Shown here in pieces: positions 6,011 through 13,123 of a DNA stretch of 13,123 bases (its first letter is position 1; each line of letters opens with the position of its first letter). A model generated the notes under the pieces. That model was given only the letters and a program-made list of their open reading frames with translations, did no database searches and had not been told where the DNA came from. This stretch comes from Flavobacteriaceae bacterium (GTDB lineage Bacteria; Bacteroidota; Bacteroidia; Flavobacteriales; Flavobacteriaceae). The stretch spans positions 33,560 to 46,682 of the forward strand of contig NZHJ01000033.1 of NCBI GenBank assembly GCA_002691265.1. Direction: 5' to 3'. Made by a program: the position numbers and the translations under genes.

Positions 6011-7603
6011 CTAAAGAATATAATCTGTAGATACAAAGTTAGAATTATCAGAACTTAACAAATCCTTAATTATCTTATTATTTTCATTATTATCCTTTGA
6101 GGCAACAAACGTACGAATTGAAAATGATCTTAGTGCATCATGAACACTTAATGTACTGAATGCAGAATCTTTTCTTCCTGTAAATGGATAAATATCGGGG
6201 CCTCGTTGACATGAGCTATTTATATTGACCCTACAAACTAAATTCACCAAAGTGTCAATTAGGGGTCCAAGCTTCTTTGTTTCCTTTCCGAAAATACTAA
6301 CCTGTTGTCCGTAATTTGATTCTGCCATGTCATCAAGAGGTTCATTAATATCTTTAAATGAAATTATTGGAATCACTGGCCCAAACTGCTCTTCTTTATA
6401 AACACTCATATCTTTAGTAACAGGGTATAAAATAGCTGGATATACATAATTTTCACATTGAATTCCACCTTTAGGATTAACTATCTTAGCACCCTTCTGT
6501 TTTGCATCAGTAATTAGTGATTGTATGTATTCGGGTTTATTTGGTTCTGGTAGCGGAGTTAACTTAACGTTGTCCTCCCATGGATTTCCGTATTTTAGTT
6601 TATCAACAGCCTTAGAAAATCTGTTGAGAAATTCATCTCTAATTTCATCATGAACATAAATTATCTTAAGAGCGGTACATCTTTGTCCGTTATAAGAAAG
6701 GGATCCGTTTATACATTCCTGAATCGTTAAGTCTAAGTCGGCATCTGGTAATATAATCGCTGGATTTTTTGCCTCAAGACCCAAGACTAATCTTAGTCTA
6801 TTTTTCTTTGGATGAGATTCTTGCAAGGAATTAGCAGATGAACTATGTCCTATAAGTGCCAAGACATTTACTTTACCAGATTCCATAATAGGGGTTGCTA
6901 AAACCCTACCTCTTCCAAATAAAATATTTACTACACCGGGTGGAAAATGTTTTTTGAAAGCTTCCATTAATGGAGAAATTAATAGCACACCGTGTTTAGC
7001 TGGCTTGAATATCACTGTATTACCCATAATTAAAGCTGGAATTAAAAGACAAAATGTCTCATTCAACGGATAATTATATGGTCCTAAACAAAGAACCACA
7101 CCAAGTGGTCCTCTACGAATGTGTGCATTAATACCGCTGTGTTTTTGAAATTTTGCAGAATCTCTATCAATTTTCTTGTAAGCTTCAATTGTATCGTATA
7201 TATAATCTACGGTTCTGTCAAATTCTTTTTTAGAATCAGTATAGTTTTTTCCAATCTCCCACATTAATAACTTTACTACAATATCTCTTTTCTGCTTCAT
7301 TTCTTCAACGAAGTTTTCCATTGCATTAATACGATCTACAACCTTCATCGTTGGCCATAAACCCTTTCCTTTATCAAATGCATTACAAGCAGAGTCTAGC
7401 GCCTCAATAGCTTCATCCTTACCTAAACTTGGTATTTCACCAAGCAAAGTAGGCTTATATTCAGGTGTTGATGAGATTGTAGAATAAACAGGTGAAAATT
7501 CACCATCCCATTTAACCAAACTCCCATTAATCAGATAGTTATCTTGCTTTATCTTTTCAGTTATCTCAAACTCTTGCGGTATCTGCCTAAATTTAAATTC
7601 CAT
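6011..7603 (-). CDS. gapN: NADP-dependent glyceraldehyde-3-phosphate dehydrogenase (non-phosphorylating, GapN type)
   Basis: An aldehyde dehydrogenase superfamily protein of 530 residues. By its overall resemblance to the GapN proteins of Bacteroidota it would oxidise glyceraldehyde 3-phosphate to 3-phosphoglycerate, making NADPH without ATP. Visible elements are GPYNYPLNE at 174-182 with oxyanion Asn177, FKPAKH at 199-204 with cofactor-contacting Lys200, NGQRC at 305-309 with nucleophile Cys309, and EEQFGP at 404-409. The usual LELGGK segment reads LGLEAK (274-279): the Glu is two positions nearer to the Cys than normal. The start [12 protein letters not shown] (7603-7601) is preferred; an in-frame upstream ATG at 7639 would add 12 residues without family support. 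It is divergent from the glycosyltransferase gene. The product assignment within the superfamily is likely, not certain. Confidence 0.82.
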   Translation of the reverse strand: MEFKFRQIPQEFEITEKIKQDNYLINGSLVKWDGEFSPVYSTISSTPEYKPTLLGEIPSLGKDEAIEALDSACNAFDKGKGLWPTMKVVDRINAMENFVEEMKQKRDIVVKLLMWEIGKNYTDSKKEFDRTVDYIYDTIEAYKKIDRDSAKFQKHSGINAHIRRGPLGVVLCLGPYNYPLNETFCLLIPALIMGNTVIFKPAKHGVLLISPLMEAFKKHFPPGVVNILFGRGRVLATPIMESGKVNVLALIGHSSSANSLQESHPKKNRLRLVLGLEAKNPAIILPDADLDLTIQECINGSLSYNGQRCTALKIIYVHDEIRDEFLNRFSKAVDKLKYGNPWEDNVKLTPLPEPNKPEYIQSLITDAKQKGAKIVNPKGGIQCENYVYPAILYPVTKDMSVYKEEQFGPVIPIISFKDINEPLDDMAESNYGQQVSIFGKETKKLGPLIDTLVNLVCRVNINSSCQRGPDIYPFTGRKDSAFSTLSVHDALRSFSIRTFVASKDNNENNKIIKDLLSSDNSNFVSTDYIL

Positions 7604-7683
7604 AATAATTAATTTAAGTAGCTGCAATTTCCATTCCAAAAAAATAAATTACTAAGTTTGAAATTCATTAATTATCATTTTTG
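7604..7683. promoter_or_regulatory. Divergent intergenic region between gapN and the GT90 gene
   Basis: These 80 bases separate two start codons that point away from each other, so they probably carry both promoters. The sequence is almost all A/T. On the minus strand a stretch resembling the bacteroidetal -7 element (TAATTTAT at about 7652-7645, compared with TAnnTTTG) is present, but it is imperfect and has no convincing -33 partner. On the plus strand TTTG at 7657-7660 could be a -33 element. No operator-like palindrome was seen. Confidence 0.35.
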
Positions 7684-8664
7684 ATGCTTTCAAGTATTAA
7701 ACATCGCAACAATAAGCAGAAATATTATTTATTAAATTATTTGAGCTTATTAATTCCTAATTTTTTCTACAGAAATAATTTAAGAAAGAAATTAAACTCA
7801 CTATCTGATTTTGATTTTGATTATATTAAAAATAGGGTAAACTATTACAACAAAATAAACAAAGAAATTAAACTAAATAAGGATGTTGAAAGTCTTAATA
7901 ATTTTAAAATTAAAAACTTCCATAGAACTTATTTTTTTGATACTTACCAATACACTAGATTCTTTGAAAAAAGATTAAAATTGAAAACGCTATTTGGAGA
8001 TATCACTCATAGCCCTGATGTTCCATCGATTGTAAAAAGTAGACCAATCAATGAAAATAATCAAAATTCAATTTTGCTGAAACTAAATAAAATCAGGCAT
8101 TTTACATACACAAAAGATTCTAATGAATTTGATCATAAAATAAATAAACTAATTGGAAGATCTGCGATAACTAAAAAGCATAAAAAAAGAATTGATTTTT
8201 TTAAAATATACTTTAATAATAAGTTATGCGACCTTGGAGCAATAAATAAGAATACACCACACCCAGAATGGCTAAAAAATAAAATATCAATAGAAGATCA
8301 TTTAAAATATAAATTTATTATGTGTGTGGAGGGAGTTGATGTTGCTACAAATCTAAAATGGGTAATGTCTTCAAATTCAATTGCTGTGATGCCCAGACCT
8401 AAAATTGAATCTTGGTTTATGGAAAATAAGCTGATTCCGGAAAAACATTATATTGAAATAAAGGAAGATTATTCAGATTTAGAAAGTAAAATTGAATACT
8501 ACATAAAGAATCCTAAAAAATGTAAAAGGATTATCAAAAATGCCAATGATTATGTTGTACAATTCAAAAATAAAAGAAGAGAAGACATTATATCATTGTT
8601 GGTTTTAGAAAAATACTTTCATTTCACTGGGCAGCAAGAAAAAACTAGTTTTTTGGATTATTAG
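7684..8664 (+). CDS. Glycosyltransferase family 90 (LpsA/CAP10-like, LPS-type)
   Basis: A protein of 326 residues, the only plus-strand gene in the window. It resembles the GT90/CAP10-type enzymes that bacteroidetes use on lipopolysaccharide or capsule. These are cytoplasmic or peripheral enzymes transferring a sugar (xylose or glucose in studied members) from a nucleotide sugar. Visible family segments are FFDTYQYTRFF (84-94), LFGDITHSPD (103-112), VKSRP (117-121), LLKLNKIRHF (131-140), EDHLKYKFIMCVEG (204-217), NLKWVMSSNSIAVMPRP (223-239) and LIPEKHYIEIKEDYSDLESK (250-269). The C-terminal block is the most conserved. A TTG stands directly before the chosen ATG at 7684. The protein is very rich in Lys, Asn and Ile. 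Its last 20 bases overlap the end of ilvA. Acceptor and donor are not predictable. Confidence 0.82.
   Translation: MLSSIKHRNNKQKYYLLNYLSLLIPNFFYRNNLRKKLNSLSDFDFDYIKNRVNYYNKINKEIKLNKDVESLNNFKIKNFHRTYFFDTYQYTRFFEKRLKLKTLFGDITHSPDVPSIVKSRPINENNQNSILLKLNKIRHFTYTKDSNEFDHKINKLIGRSAITKKHKKRIDFFKIYFNNKLCDLGAINKNTPHPEWLKNKISIEDHLKYKFIMCVEGVDVATNLKWVMSSNSIAVMPRPKIESWFMENKLIPEKHYIEIKEDYSDLESKIEYYIKNPKKCKRIIKNANDYVVQFKNKRREDIISLLVLEKYFHFTGQQEKTSFLDY
8639..8654. terminator. Possible weak bidirectional terminator at the GT90/ilvA convergence
   Basis: AAAAAACTAGTTTTTT is a perfect 16-base palindrome in the 3' overlap of the two converging genes. Its central CTAG contains the ilvA stop codon (8647-8645). 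On either strand it ends with six T. A stem made only of A-U pairs would be weak, so a true terminator is doubtful. There is no other hairpin near either stop codon. Confidence 0.3.
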
Positions 8665-9652
8665 ATTTCCAAATATCAGCTCTTTTTATTATTTGGGGCA
8701 TTCTAGAATTATCGTTATTTCCTCCACAAATTATACAACCAATATTTTTATTTATGATTTTATGTCTGTAATGTCTCAGAGCAGCACTTGACATTGCACC
8801 TGCCGGTTCAGCAATAATATTTTCGTACGATTTTAGTTCTAGAATAGAATTACAAATTTCATTCTCATCCAAAATTATTAAATCATCTAAATGTTCTTTA
8901 CAGTAATCAAAGCTATAATTGCCAACTTTTTTAACCGCAACTCCATCAACAAAACCATCAATGCTATTTAAAGTAATTAACTTATTTTTATCAATGGATT
9001 TGGACATTGATGGGGCTCCTTTAGGCTCAATGCCTATTATTTTTGTCTTTGGACTCAATTGTTTGAAAACATTTATTGCGCCTGAAATTAATCCGCCACC
9101 CCCGATTGGAATAAACAGATAATCTAGATGATCTTTAAATTGATTAATAATTTCTAAAAATAATGTAGCCTGTCCAGCAATTACTTTTTTATCATCAAAA
9201 GGATGTATAAAAGTTTTATCATATTTATCACATTCTTGCAACGCTTTTTCATACGCCTGGGTAAAGTTTTCTCCGAACAAAACAACCTCAACATTGGTTT
9301 TTCCAAATTTTTTTACTTGTTCAATTTTTTGATTTGGAGTAGTTGTAGGCATAAATACTTTCCCCATATAACCTAGGGTGCTACAGCTTACAGCAAAACC
9401 TTGAGCATGATTTCCGGCACTAGCACAAACTATTCCATTTATTACTTGAGATTGATTTAAAGATGAAATTTTATTAAAGGCACCTCTTATCTTAAATGAT
9501 CTAACTTTTTGTAAATCTTCCCTTTTAAAGAATATATTAGAATTATATTTTTGAGAGTAACTTTCAATTTTCTGGAAAGGAGATTCAATTACTACTGTCT
9601 GCAATATTTGGCTAGCTTTTTTTATTTCATTTAATCCGATAAAATTACCCAC
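8645..9652 (-). CDS. ilvA: Threonine dehydratase (catalytic domain only)
   Basis: A PLP fold-type II enzyme of 335 residues that deaminates threonine to 2-oxobutyrate, the first step toward isoleucine. Seen are SFKIRGAFNK with Schiff-base Lys54, SAGNHAQG at 78-85, the phosphate-binding GGGGLISG at 184-191, EPAGA at 282-286 and CGGNND at 309-314 near the end of the catalytic domain. The protein stops about 20 residues later. The C-terminal ACT-like regulatory domain of biosynthetic enzymes (about 80-90 residues in the bacteroidetal ~420-residue form, two in E. coli) is absent. The start is GTG (9652-9650), overlapping the ilvC TAG by one base (TAGTG). The ilv operon context argues for a biosynthetic enzyme over a catabolic TdcB-type, though the length would suit either. 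Serine/threonine dual activity is possible. Confidence 0.9.
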   Translation of the reverse strand: MGNFIGLNEIKKASQILQTVVIESPFQKIESYSQKYNSNIFFKREDLQKVRSFKIRGAFNKISSLNQSQVINGIVCASAGNHAQGFAVSCSTLGYMGKVFMPTTTPNQKIEQVKKFGKTNVEVVLFGENFTQAYEKALQECDKYDKTFIHPFDDKKVIAGQATLFLEIINQFKDHLDYLFIPIGGGGLISGAINVFKQLSPKTKIIGIEPKGAPSMSKSIDKNKLITLNSIDGFVDGVAVKKVGNYSFDYCKEHLDDLIILDENEICNSILELKSYENIIAEPAGAMSSAALRHYRHKIINKNIGCIICGGNNDNSRMPQIIKRADIWKSNNPKN

Positions 9653-11121
9653 TAAAATAAATTTTTCATCGCTGTCATAGACTTTCTAAGCTCCAGTCCA
9701 ATCTTTTCAATAGGATGATTGTTTATTTCAAAGTTAATTTTTTTAAGTAAGTCTTTATCAATTTCTTTATTAATATTAGGCTCTATGCCTAAAGAAGATA
9801 GGCTTAATTTACTAATATAATTTTTTAAAAGGTGTTTTGCTTCATTAGCAAATAAGTAACATCCATATTCAGCTGTATCAGAAATTATACTATTCATTTC
9901 ATATAATTTCTTTCTTGCAACTAAATTTGCAATTAAAGGTAATTCATGTAAAGATTCATAATATGCTGATTCGTCAATGATACCAGCTTCAACCATTGTT
10001 TCAAAAGCTAATTCAACCCCAGATTTTATAAATGCTATCATGGCGATTCCTTTTTCAAAGTATTCTTGATTAGAAATAGCGTCTTCCGTTGAAGGTGTTT
10101 TTTCAAATGCTGTCTCACCAGTCTCCTCCCTCCAATTAAGAAGTTTTTTATCGTCGTTATTCCAATCTTCCATCATACCTTGTGAAAACTCTCCAGACAT
10201 TATATCATCCATATGCTTTTTAAATAGGGGCTTCATAATCTCTTTAAGTTCTTCTGCAATTCTGTTTGCTTCGATTTTGGAACTATCAGACATCGAATTC
10301 ATCATTTTAGAAATACCTCCGTGCTTTAATGACTCAGTAATAACCTCCCAACCATTTTGAATTTGTTTTGCGGCATATGTTTTTTCTAGACCCTCGTTAA
10401 CCATTTTTTCAAATAACAGTATTGATGCCGTTTGAAGTACTCCACATAAAATAGTCTGCTCTCCCATTAAATCACTTTTTACTTCTGCAACGAAAGATGA
10501 CTCTAGAACACCAGCCCTGTGTGAACCAAGTGAATACGCATATGCTTTTGCTAAATCTAACCCTTGACTATTGGGGTCATTTGCAGAATGTACAGCGATT
10601 AATGTTGGCACACCAAAACCTCTTTTAAACTCTTCTCTAACTTCTGTTCCTGGACATTTTGGGGCTACCATAATTACTGTTATGTCTTCTCTGATTTTAA
10701 TTCCTTCTTCCACTATATTAAAACCATGTGAATATGAAAGAATTGAATTTTGCTTCATCAGAGGCATAACCGTATTAACTACGTGAGTATGATTCTTATC
10801 AGGGGTCAAATTAATTACCATATCAGCATTTGGAATTAACTCATCAAAAGATCCTACTTTAAAATTATTACTACTAGCGTTTATAAATGACTTTCTTTTT
10901 GATAAAATTGCACTATCTCTTAAGGCATATGTAATATTTAAACCTGAATCTCGCATATTTAAACCCTGGTTCAGGCCTTGTGCACCACAACCAACAATGA
11001 CAATATTTTTTTCTTTTAAAATTTTATTTTCATTTTGAAACTCATCAATATTCATAAATCTACACTTAGATAACTGTGATTTTTTCTCTGATTCGTTAAG
11101 TGAATTGAAATAATTACTCAT
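9652..11121 (-). CDS. ilvC: Ketol-acid reductoisomerase, class II (long form)
   Basis: A complete protein of 489 residues, the long class II form with a duplicated helical domain, as in E. coli. It isomerises and reduces acetolactate or acetohydroxybutyrate with NADPH and Mg, the second common step to Val, Leu and Ile. Numbering runs parallel to the E. coli enzyme: GCGAQG at 44-49, NADPH-phosphate ligands Arg68, Arg76 and Ser78, catalytic His132 in SHGFN, metal ligands Asp217 and Glu221 in DLMGEQ, Glu389 and Glu393 in the second half, and Ser414. All are present, so the enzyme should be active and NADPH-specific. The start ATG overlaps the end of ilvN by 8 bases; the stop overlaps the ilvA start by one. 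Confidence 0.97.
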   Translation of the reverse strand: MSNYFNSLNESEKKSQLSKCRFMNIDEFQNENKILKEKNIVIVGCGAQGLNQGLNMRDSGLNITYALRDSAILSKRKSFINASSNNFKVGSFDELIPNADMVINLTPDKNHTHVVNTVMPLMKQNSILSYSHGFNIVEEGIKIREDITVIMVAPKCPGTEVREEFKRGFGVPTLIAVHSANDPNSQGLDLAKAYAYSLGSHRAGVLESSFVAEVKSDLMGEQTILCGVLQTASILLFEKMVNEGLEKTYAAKQIQNGWEVITESLKHGGISKMMNSMSDSSKIEANRIAEELKEIMKPLFKKHMDDIMSGEFSQGMMEDWNNDDKKLLNWREETGETAFEKTPSTEDAISNQEYFEKGIAMIAFIKSGVELAFETMVEAGIIDESAYYESLHELPLIANLVARKKLYEMNSIISDTAEYGCYLFANEAKHLLKNYISKLSLSSLGIEPNINKEIDKDLLKKINFEINNHPIEKIGLELRKSMTAMKNLF

Positions 11122-11662
11122 ATGGTGTTATTTTTTTTTTAAAATCTCTTAGTATTTCTGAAATCATTAATGGAGCTTTTGTTACTGCAATTCTCGCTGA
11201 TCTAACATATTGTAAAATCCCGTATTTATTTAACTTTTCATATAGGTCATCTAGCTCGTGTGTTCTGCCTGATTTTTCAATTACAAAAAATTCAGGGTTA
11301 ACCGTTACTATAATTGCATTACTTTCTTTAATTATGTTTTGAATTTTTCTGTCATCAAATAACAGCGATGATTTTATTTTAAACAAACATGATTCTTGGT
11401 ATATTGTTTCTTCATCCGTGTGATAATATGCCTGAATAACTTCAATTTGTCTGTTAATTTGACCAACTATTTTTTTTATCAAGGATTCAGATGCAATGAC
11501 AAGAATAGTCCATCTTTGAACATTTTCAATTTCTGTCATTGATGAATTGAAGCTTTCAATATTAATGTGTCTTCTTTGAAATATGGCTGAAATCCTGTTA
11601 AGTAAACCTACACTATCTTCAGTGTAGATAGAAACTGTATATTTTATTAATTTTTTTTCCAT
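11114..11662 (-). CDS. ilvN: Acetolactate synthase small (regulatory) subunit
   Basis: A protein of 182 residues. It binds the large subunit IlvB, stimulates its activity and mediates feedback by branched-chain amino acids, usually valine. The N-terminal ACT domain covers about 5-80: [21 protein letters not shown] (8-28), RRHINIESF (30-38) and WTILVIAS. A second ferredoxin-like domain of the ALS small-subunit type follows, with [24 protein letters not shown] near the end. Length and domain order are normal. It begins 6 bases after the ilvB stop (ATG 11662-11660) and overlaps ilvC by 8 bases, so subunit and next-enzyme production are probably coupled. Confidence 0.93.
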   Translation of the reverse strand: MEKKLIKYTVSIYTEDSVGLLNRISAIFQRRHINIESFNSSMTEIENVQRWTILVIASESLIKKIVGQINRQIEVIQAYYHTDEETIYQESCLFKIKSSLLFDDRKIQNIIKESNAIIVTVNPEFFVIEKSGRTHELDDLYEKLNKYGILQYVRSARIAVTKAPLMISEILRDFKKKITPYE

Positions 11663-11668
11663 AACTAG

Positions 11669-13123
11669 TTAGCTTAATCTTATTTCTGACACTGAAGAAC
11701 CAGTAGTTATCATTGGAAATACATTATCTTCTTTTTCAACAACAACTTCCAAAAAATATGGTTCATCTGATTTTATCATTTCCTCTACAGCATTAGCTAA
11801 ATCTTCTCTTTTAGTTACCCTTTTGGCTTTTAAATAGTAACCTTCAGCGATTTTTACAAAATCAGGGTTTACCATTTCAGTTGAAGCATATCTTTTATCA
11901 AAGAATAATTGCTGCCATTGCCTAACCATTCCTAAAAAATCATTATTTAAGACAACTATTTTAACTGCTGCTTTTGTTTGAAAAACAGTACCTAATTCCT
12001 GAATAGTCATTTGGTAACCACCATCACCAATTACCGCAACAACTTCTCTTTCAGGACAAGCCATTTTGGCTCCAATTGCTGCTGGTAATGCAAATCCCAT
12101 TGTCCCTAGCCCACCAGATGTTATATTGCTTTTTGTTTTATTGAAGTTTGAATATCTACAAGCAATCATTTGGTGCTGTCCAACATCTGAAACAATAGCT
12201 GCATCACCCTTGGTTTGAATATTAATTTCCTTCATTACTTCACCCATTGTTAACCCTTCTTTCTTTGGGTTTAAGTCATCATGTATTACTTTTTTGTATT
12301 CAATTTCATATAATTCTTTAAACTTTGCATGCCATTTTTTGTGAGATTTATTTTCTGTTATTTTTAAAATTTCATTTAAAGTTTGTTTAGCATCACCTAA
12401 TACTGCAACATCAACATCAATAATTTTATTTACTTCAGCGGGATCAATTTCAAAGTGGATAACTTTAGCCTGCTTTGCATATCTATTTACATCACCTGTA
12501 ACTCTATCGTCAAATCTCATTCCTATCGCAATAAGCACGTCACATTCATTAGTAAGAATATTTGGAGCATAATTTCCATGCATTCCAAGCATTCCAACAT
12601 TAAGCGGATGACTTGTTGGAATTGCGGAAGCTCCTAAAATCGTCCAAGCGGCAGGAATTCCAGATTTTTCCACAAATTTAATTAGCTCTTTCTCAGCATT
12701 GCCTAAAATAACACCTTGACCCCAAACGATAAGAGGTTTTTTTGCATTATTTATTAATTCAGCGGCAAGTTTAATATTGTTATGATTAATTTTTGGTACA
12801 GCCTTATAACTTCTAATACCCTCAATTTTCTTATACGAAAAATTAATTTTTTCAAATTGGGCATCTTTGGTTATATCAATTAACACAGGTCCAGGTCGTC
12901 CACTTTTAGCTATGTAAAATGCCTTAGCAAATATTTCAGGAATTTCTGATGCTTTAGTTATTTGATAGTTCCATTTTGTAATAGGGGTTGAAATTCCGAT
13001 TATATCAGTTTCTTGAAATGCATCACTACCAAGTAAGTGTGAACTAACTTGACCAGTAATACAAACCATTGGAGTAGAATCAATTTGAGCATCGGCTAAT
13101 CCAGTTACTAAGTTTGTAGCTCC
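11669..13123 (-). CDS. ilvB: Acetolactate synthase large (catalytic) subunit, partial
   Basis: A ThDP- and FAD-dependent enzyme condensing pyruvate with pyruvate or 2-oxobutyrate. The frame stays open to the right edge, giving 484 residues. The N-terminal ~80-90 residues, including the catalytic Glu of the pyrimidine domain, lie outside. The first visible residues GATNLVTGLADAQIDSTP lead directly into MVCITGQV, so the internal Met at 13069 is not the start. Further signatures are GRPGPVLIDI at 75-84 of the fragment, GMRFDDRVTG in the central FAD-contacting domain at 201-210, GGLGTMGFALPAAIGA at 337-352, and the ThDP motif from GDG (366-368) to NN (393-394) with exactly 24 residues between. 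It is the upstream visible member of the ilv operon. Any leader or attenuator for this operon lies beyond the window. Confidence 0.96.
   Translation of the reverse strand, partial: GATNLVTGLADAQIDSTPMVCITGQVSSHLLGSDAFQETDIIGISTPITKWNYQITKASEIPEIFAKAFYIAKSGRPGPVLIDITKDAQFEKINFSYKKIEGIRSYKAVPKINHNNIKLAAELINNAKKPLIVWGQGVILGNAEKELIKFVEKSGIPAAWTILGASAIPTSHPLNVGMLGMHGNYAPNILTNECDVLIAIGMRFDDRVTGDVNRYAKQAKVIHFEIDPAEVNKIIDVDVAVLGDAKQTLNEILKITENKSHKKWHAKFKELYEIEYKKVIHDDLNPKKEGLTMGEVMKEINIQTKGDAAIVSDVGQHQMIACRYSNFNKTKSNITSGGLGTMGFALPAAIGAKMACPEREVVAVIGDGGYQMTIQELGTVFQTKAAVKIVVLNNDFLGMVRQWQQLFFDKRYASTEMVNPDFVKIAEGYYLKAKRVTKREDLANAVEEMIKSDEPYFLEVVVEKEDNVFPMITTGSSVSEIRLS

Noticed and set aside
7604..7639. 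In-frame upstream ATG at 7639 extending GapN by 12 residues
   Set aside because: The extension ([12 protein letters not shown]) has no family similarity that I recognise and would occupy most of the divergent promoter region.
8919..9122. Open plus-strand frame opposite ilvA
   Set aside because: Proline-rich product is the reverse reading of the glycine-rich PLP loop region; no independent evidence for a gene.
10571..10786. Open plus-strand frame opposite ilvC
   Set aside because: Antisense to the highly conserved KARI core; no start context or homology.
12455..12637. Open plus-strand frame opposite ilvB
   Set aside because: Antisense to the conserved central domain of acetolactate synthase; low-complexity product without known motif.
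1..13123. Search for CRISPR arrays, tRNA/rRNA genes, insertion sequences, phage or defence genes
   Set aside because: No repeat-spacer pattern, tRNA-like cloverleaf, transposase motif or terminal inverted repeats were seen; coding sequence is nearly continuous and explained by metabolic genes.

Overview
This window is an AT-rich, very tightly packed stretch of bacterial chromosome. It most likely comes from a member of the Bacteroidota, probably a flavobacterium-like marine lineage with a compact genome. The reasons are the low G+C, start sites with A/T-rich upstream sequence and no Shine-Dalgarno signal, a DAHP synthase with a C-terminal chorismate mutase domain, a GapN-type aldehyde dehydrogenase, and an aromatic gene order that I recall from Flavobacteriia. 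The genus cannot be named from the sequence alone.

Layout, following transcription on the minus strand from the right edge: (1) a branched-chain amino acid operon, ilvB (5' end outside the window), ilvN, ilvC, ilvA, at 13123 to 8645, with gene junctions between an 8-base overlap and 6 bases apart; (2) a lone plus-strand gene at 7684-8664 for a GT90-family (LPS-type) glycosyltransferase, whose 3' end overlaps the ilvA 3' end by 20 bases; (3) a minus-strand gapN at 7603-6011, divergent from the glycosyltransferase gene; (4) an untranslated leader at about 6010-5830; (5) an eight-gene aromatic operon on the minus strand, pheA, aminotransferase, tyrA, DAHP synthase-chorismate mutase, rsgA, dtd, MazG-like pyrophosphohydrolase, aroA (cut by the left edge). 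Most junctions are short overlaps or gaps of 1-6 bases. The exceptions are a gap of 34 bases before the MazG gene and the leader itself.

The aromatic operon covers the Phe/Tyr branch: DAHP synthesis, EPSP synthase, chorismate mutase, prephenate dehydratase and dehydrogenase, and the final transamination. It also carries three housekeeping genes: a ribosome-assembly GTPase, D-aminoacyl-tRNA deacylase and an NTP pyrophosphohydrolase.

The main discovery is in the leader before pheA. A 19-codon reading frame, MLFFNYNFNLYYFFYLKRM, contains 5 Phe and 4 Tyr. It is followed by an antiterminator pairing that begins in its stop codon, and then by a perfect terminator hairpin whose T9 tract touches the pheA start codon. 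This is a complete candidate Phe/Tyr transcription attenuator for the whole operon. Other points of interest are an IlvA without the regulatory domain, a GapN whose catalytic-region glutamate is displaced by two positions, an aminotransferase with Met in place of a PLP-contacting Asn, consecutive TTG starts for rsgA and dtd, and a palindrome at the ilvA stop codon.
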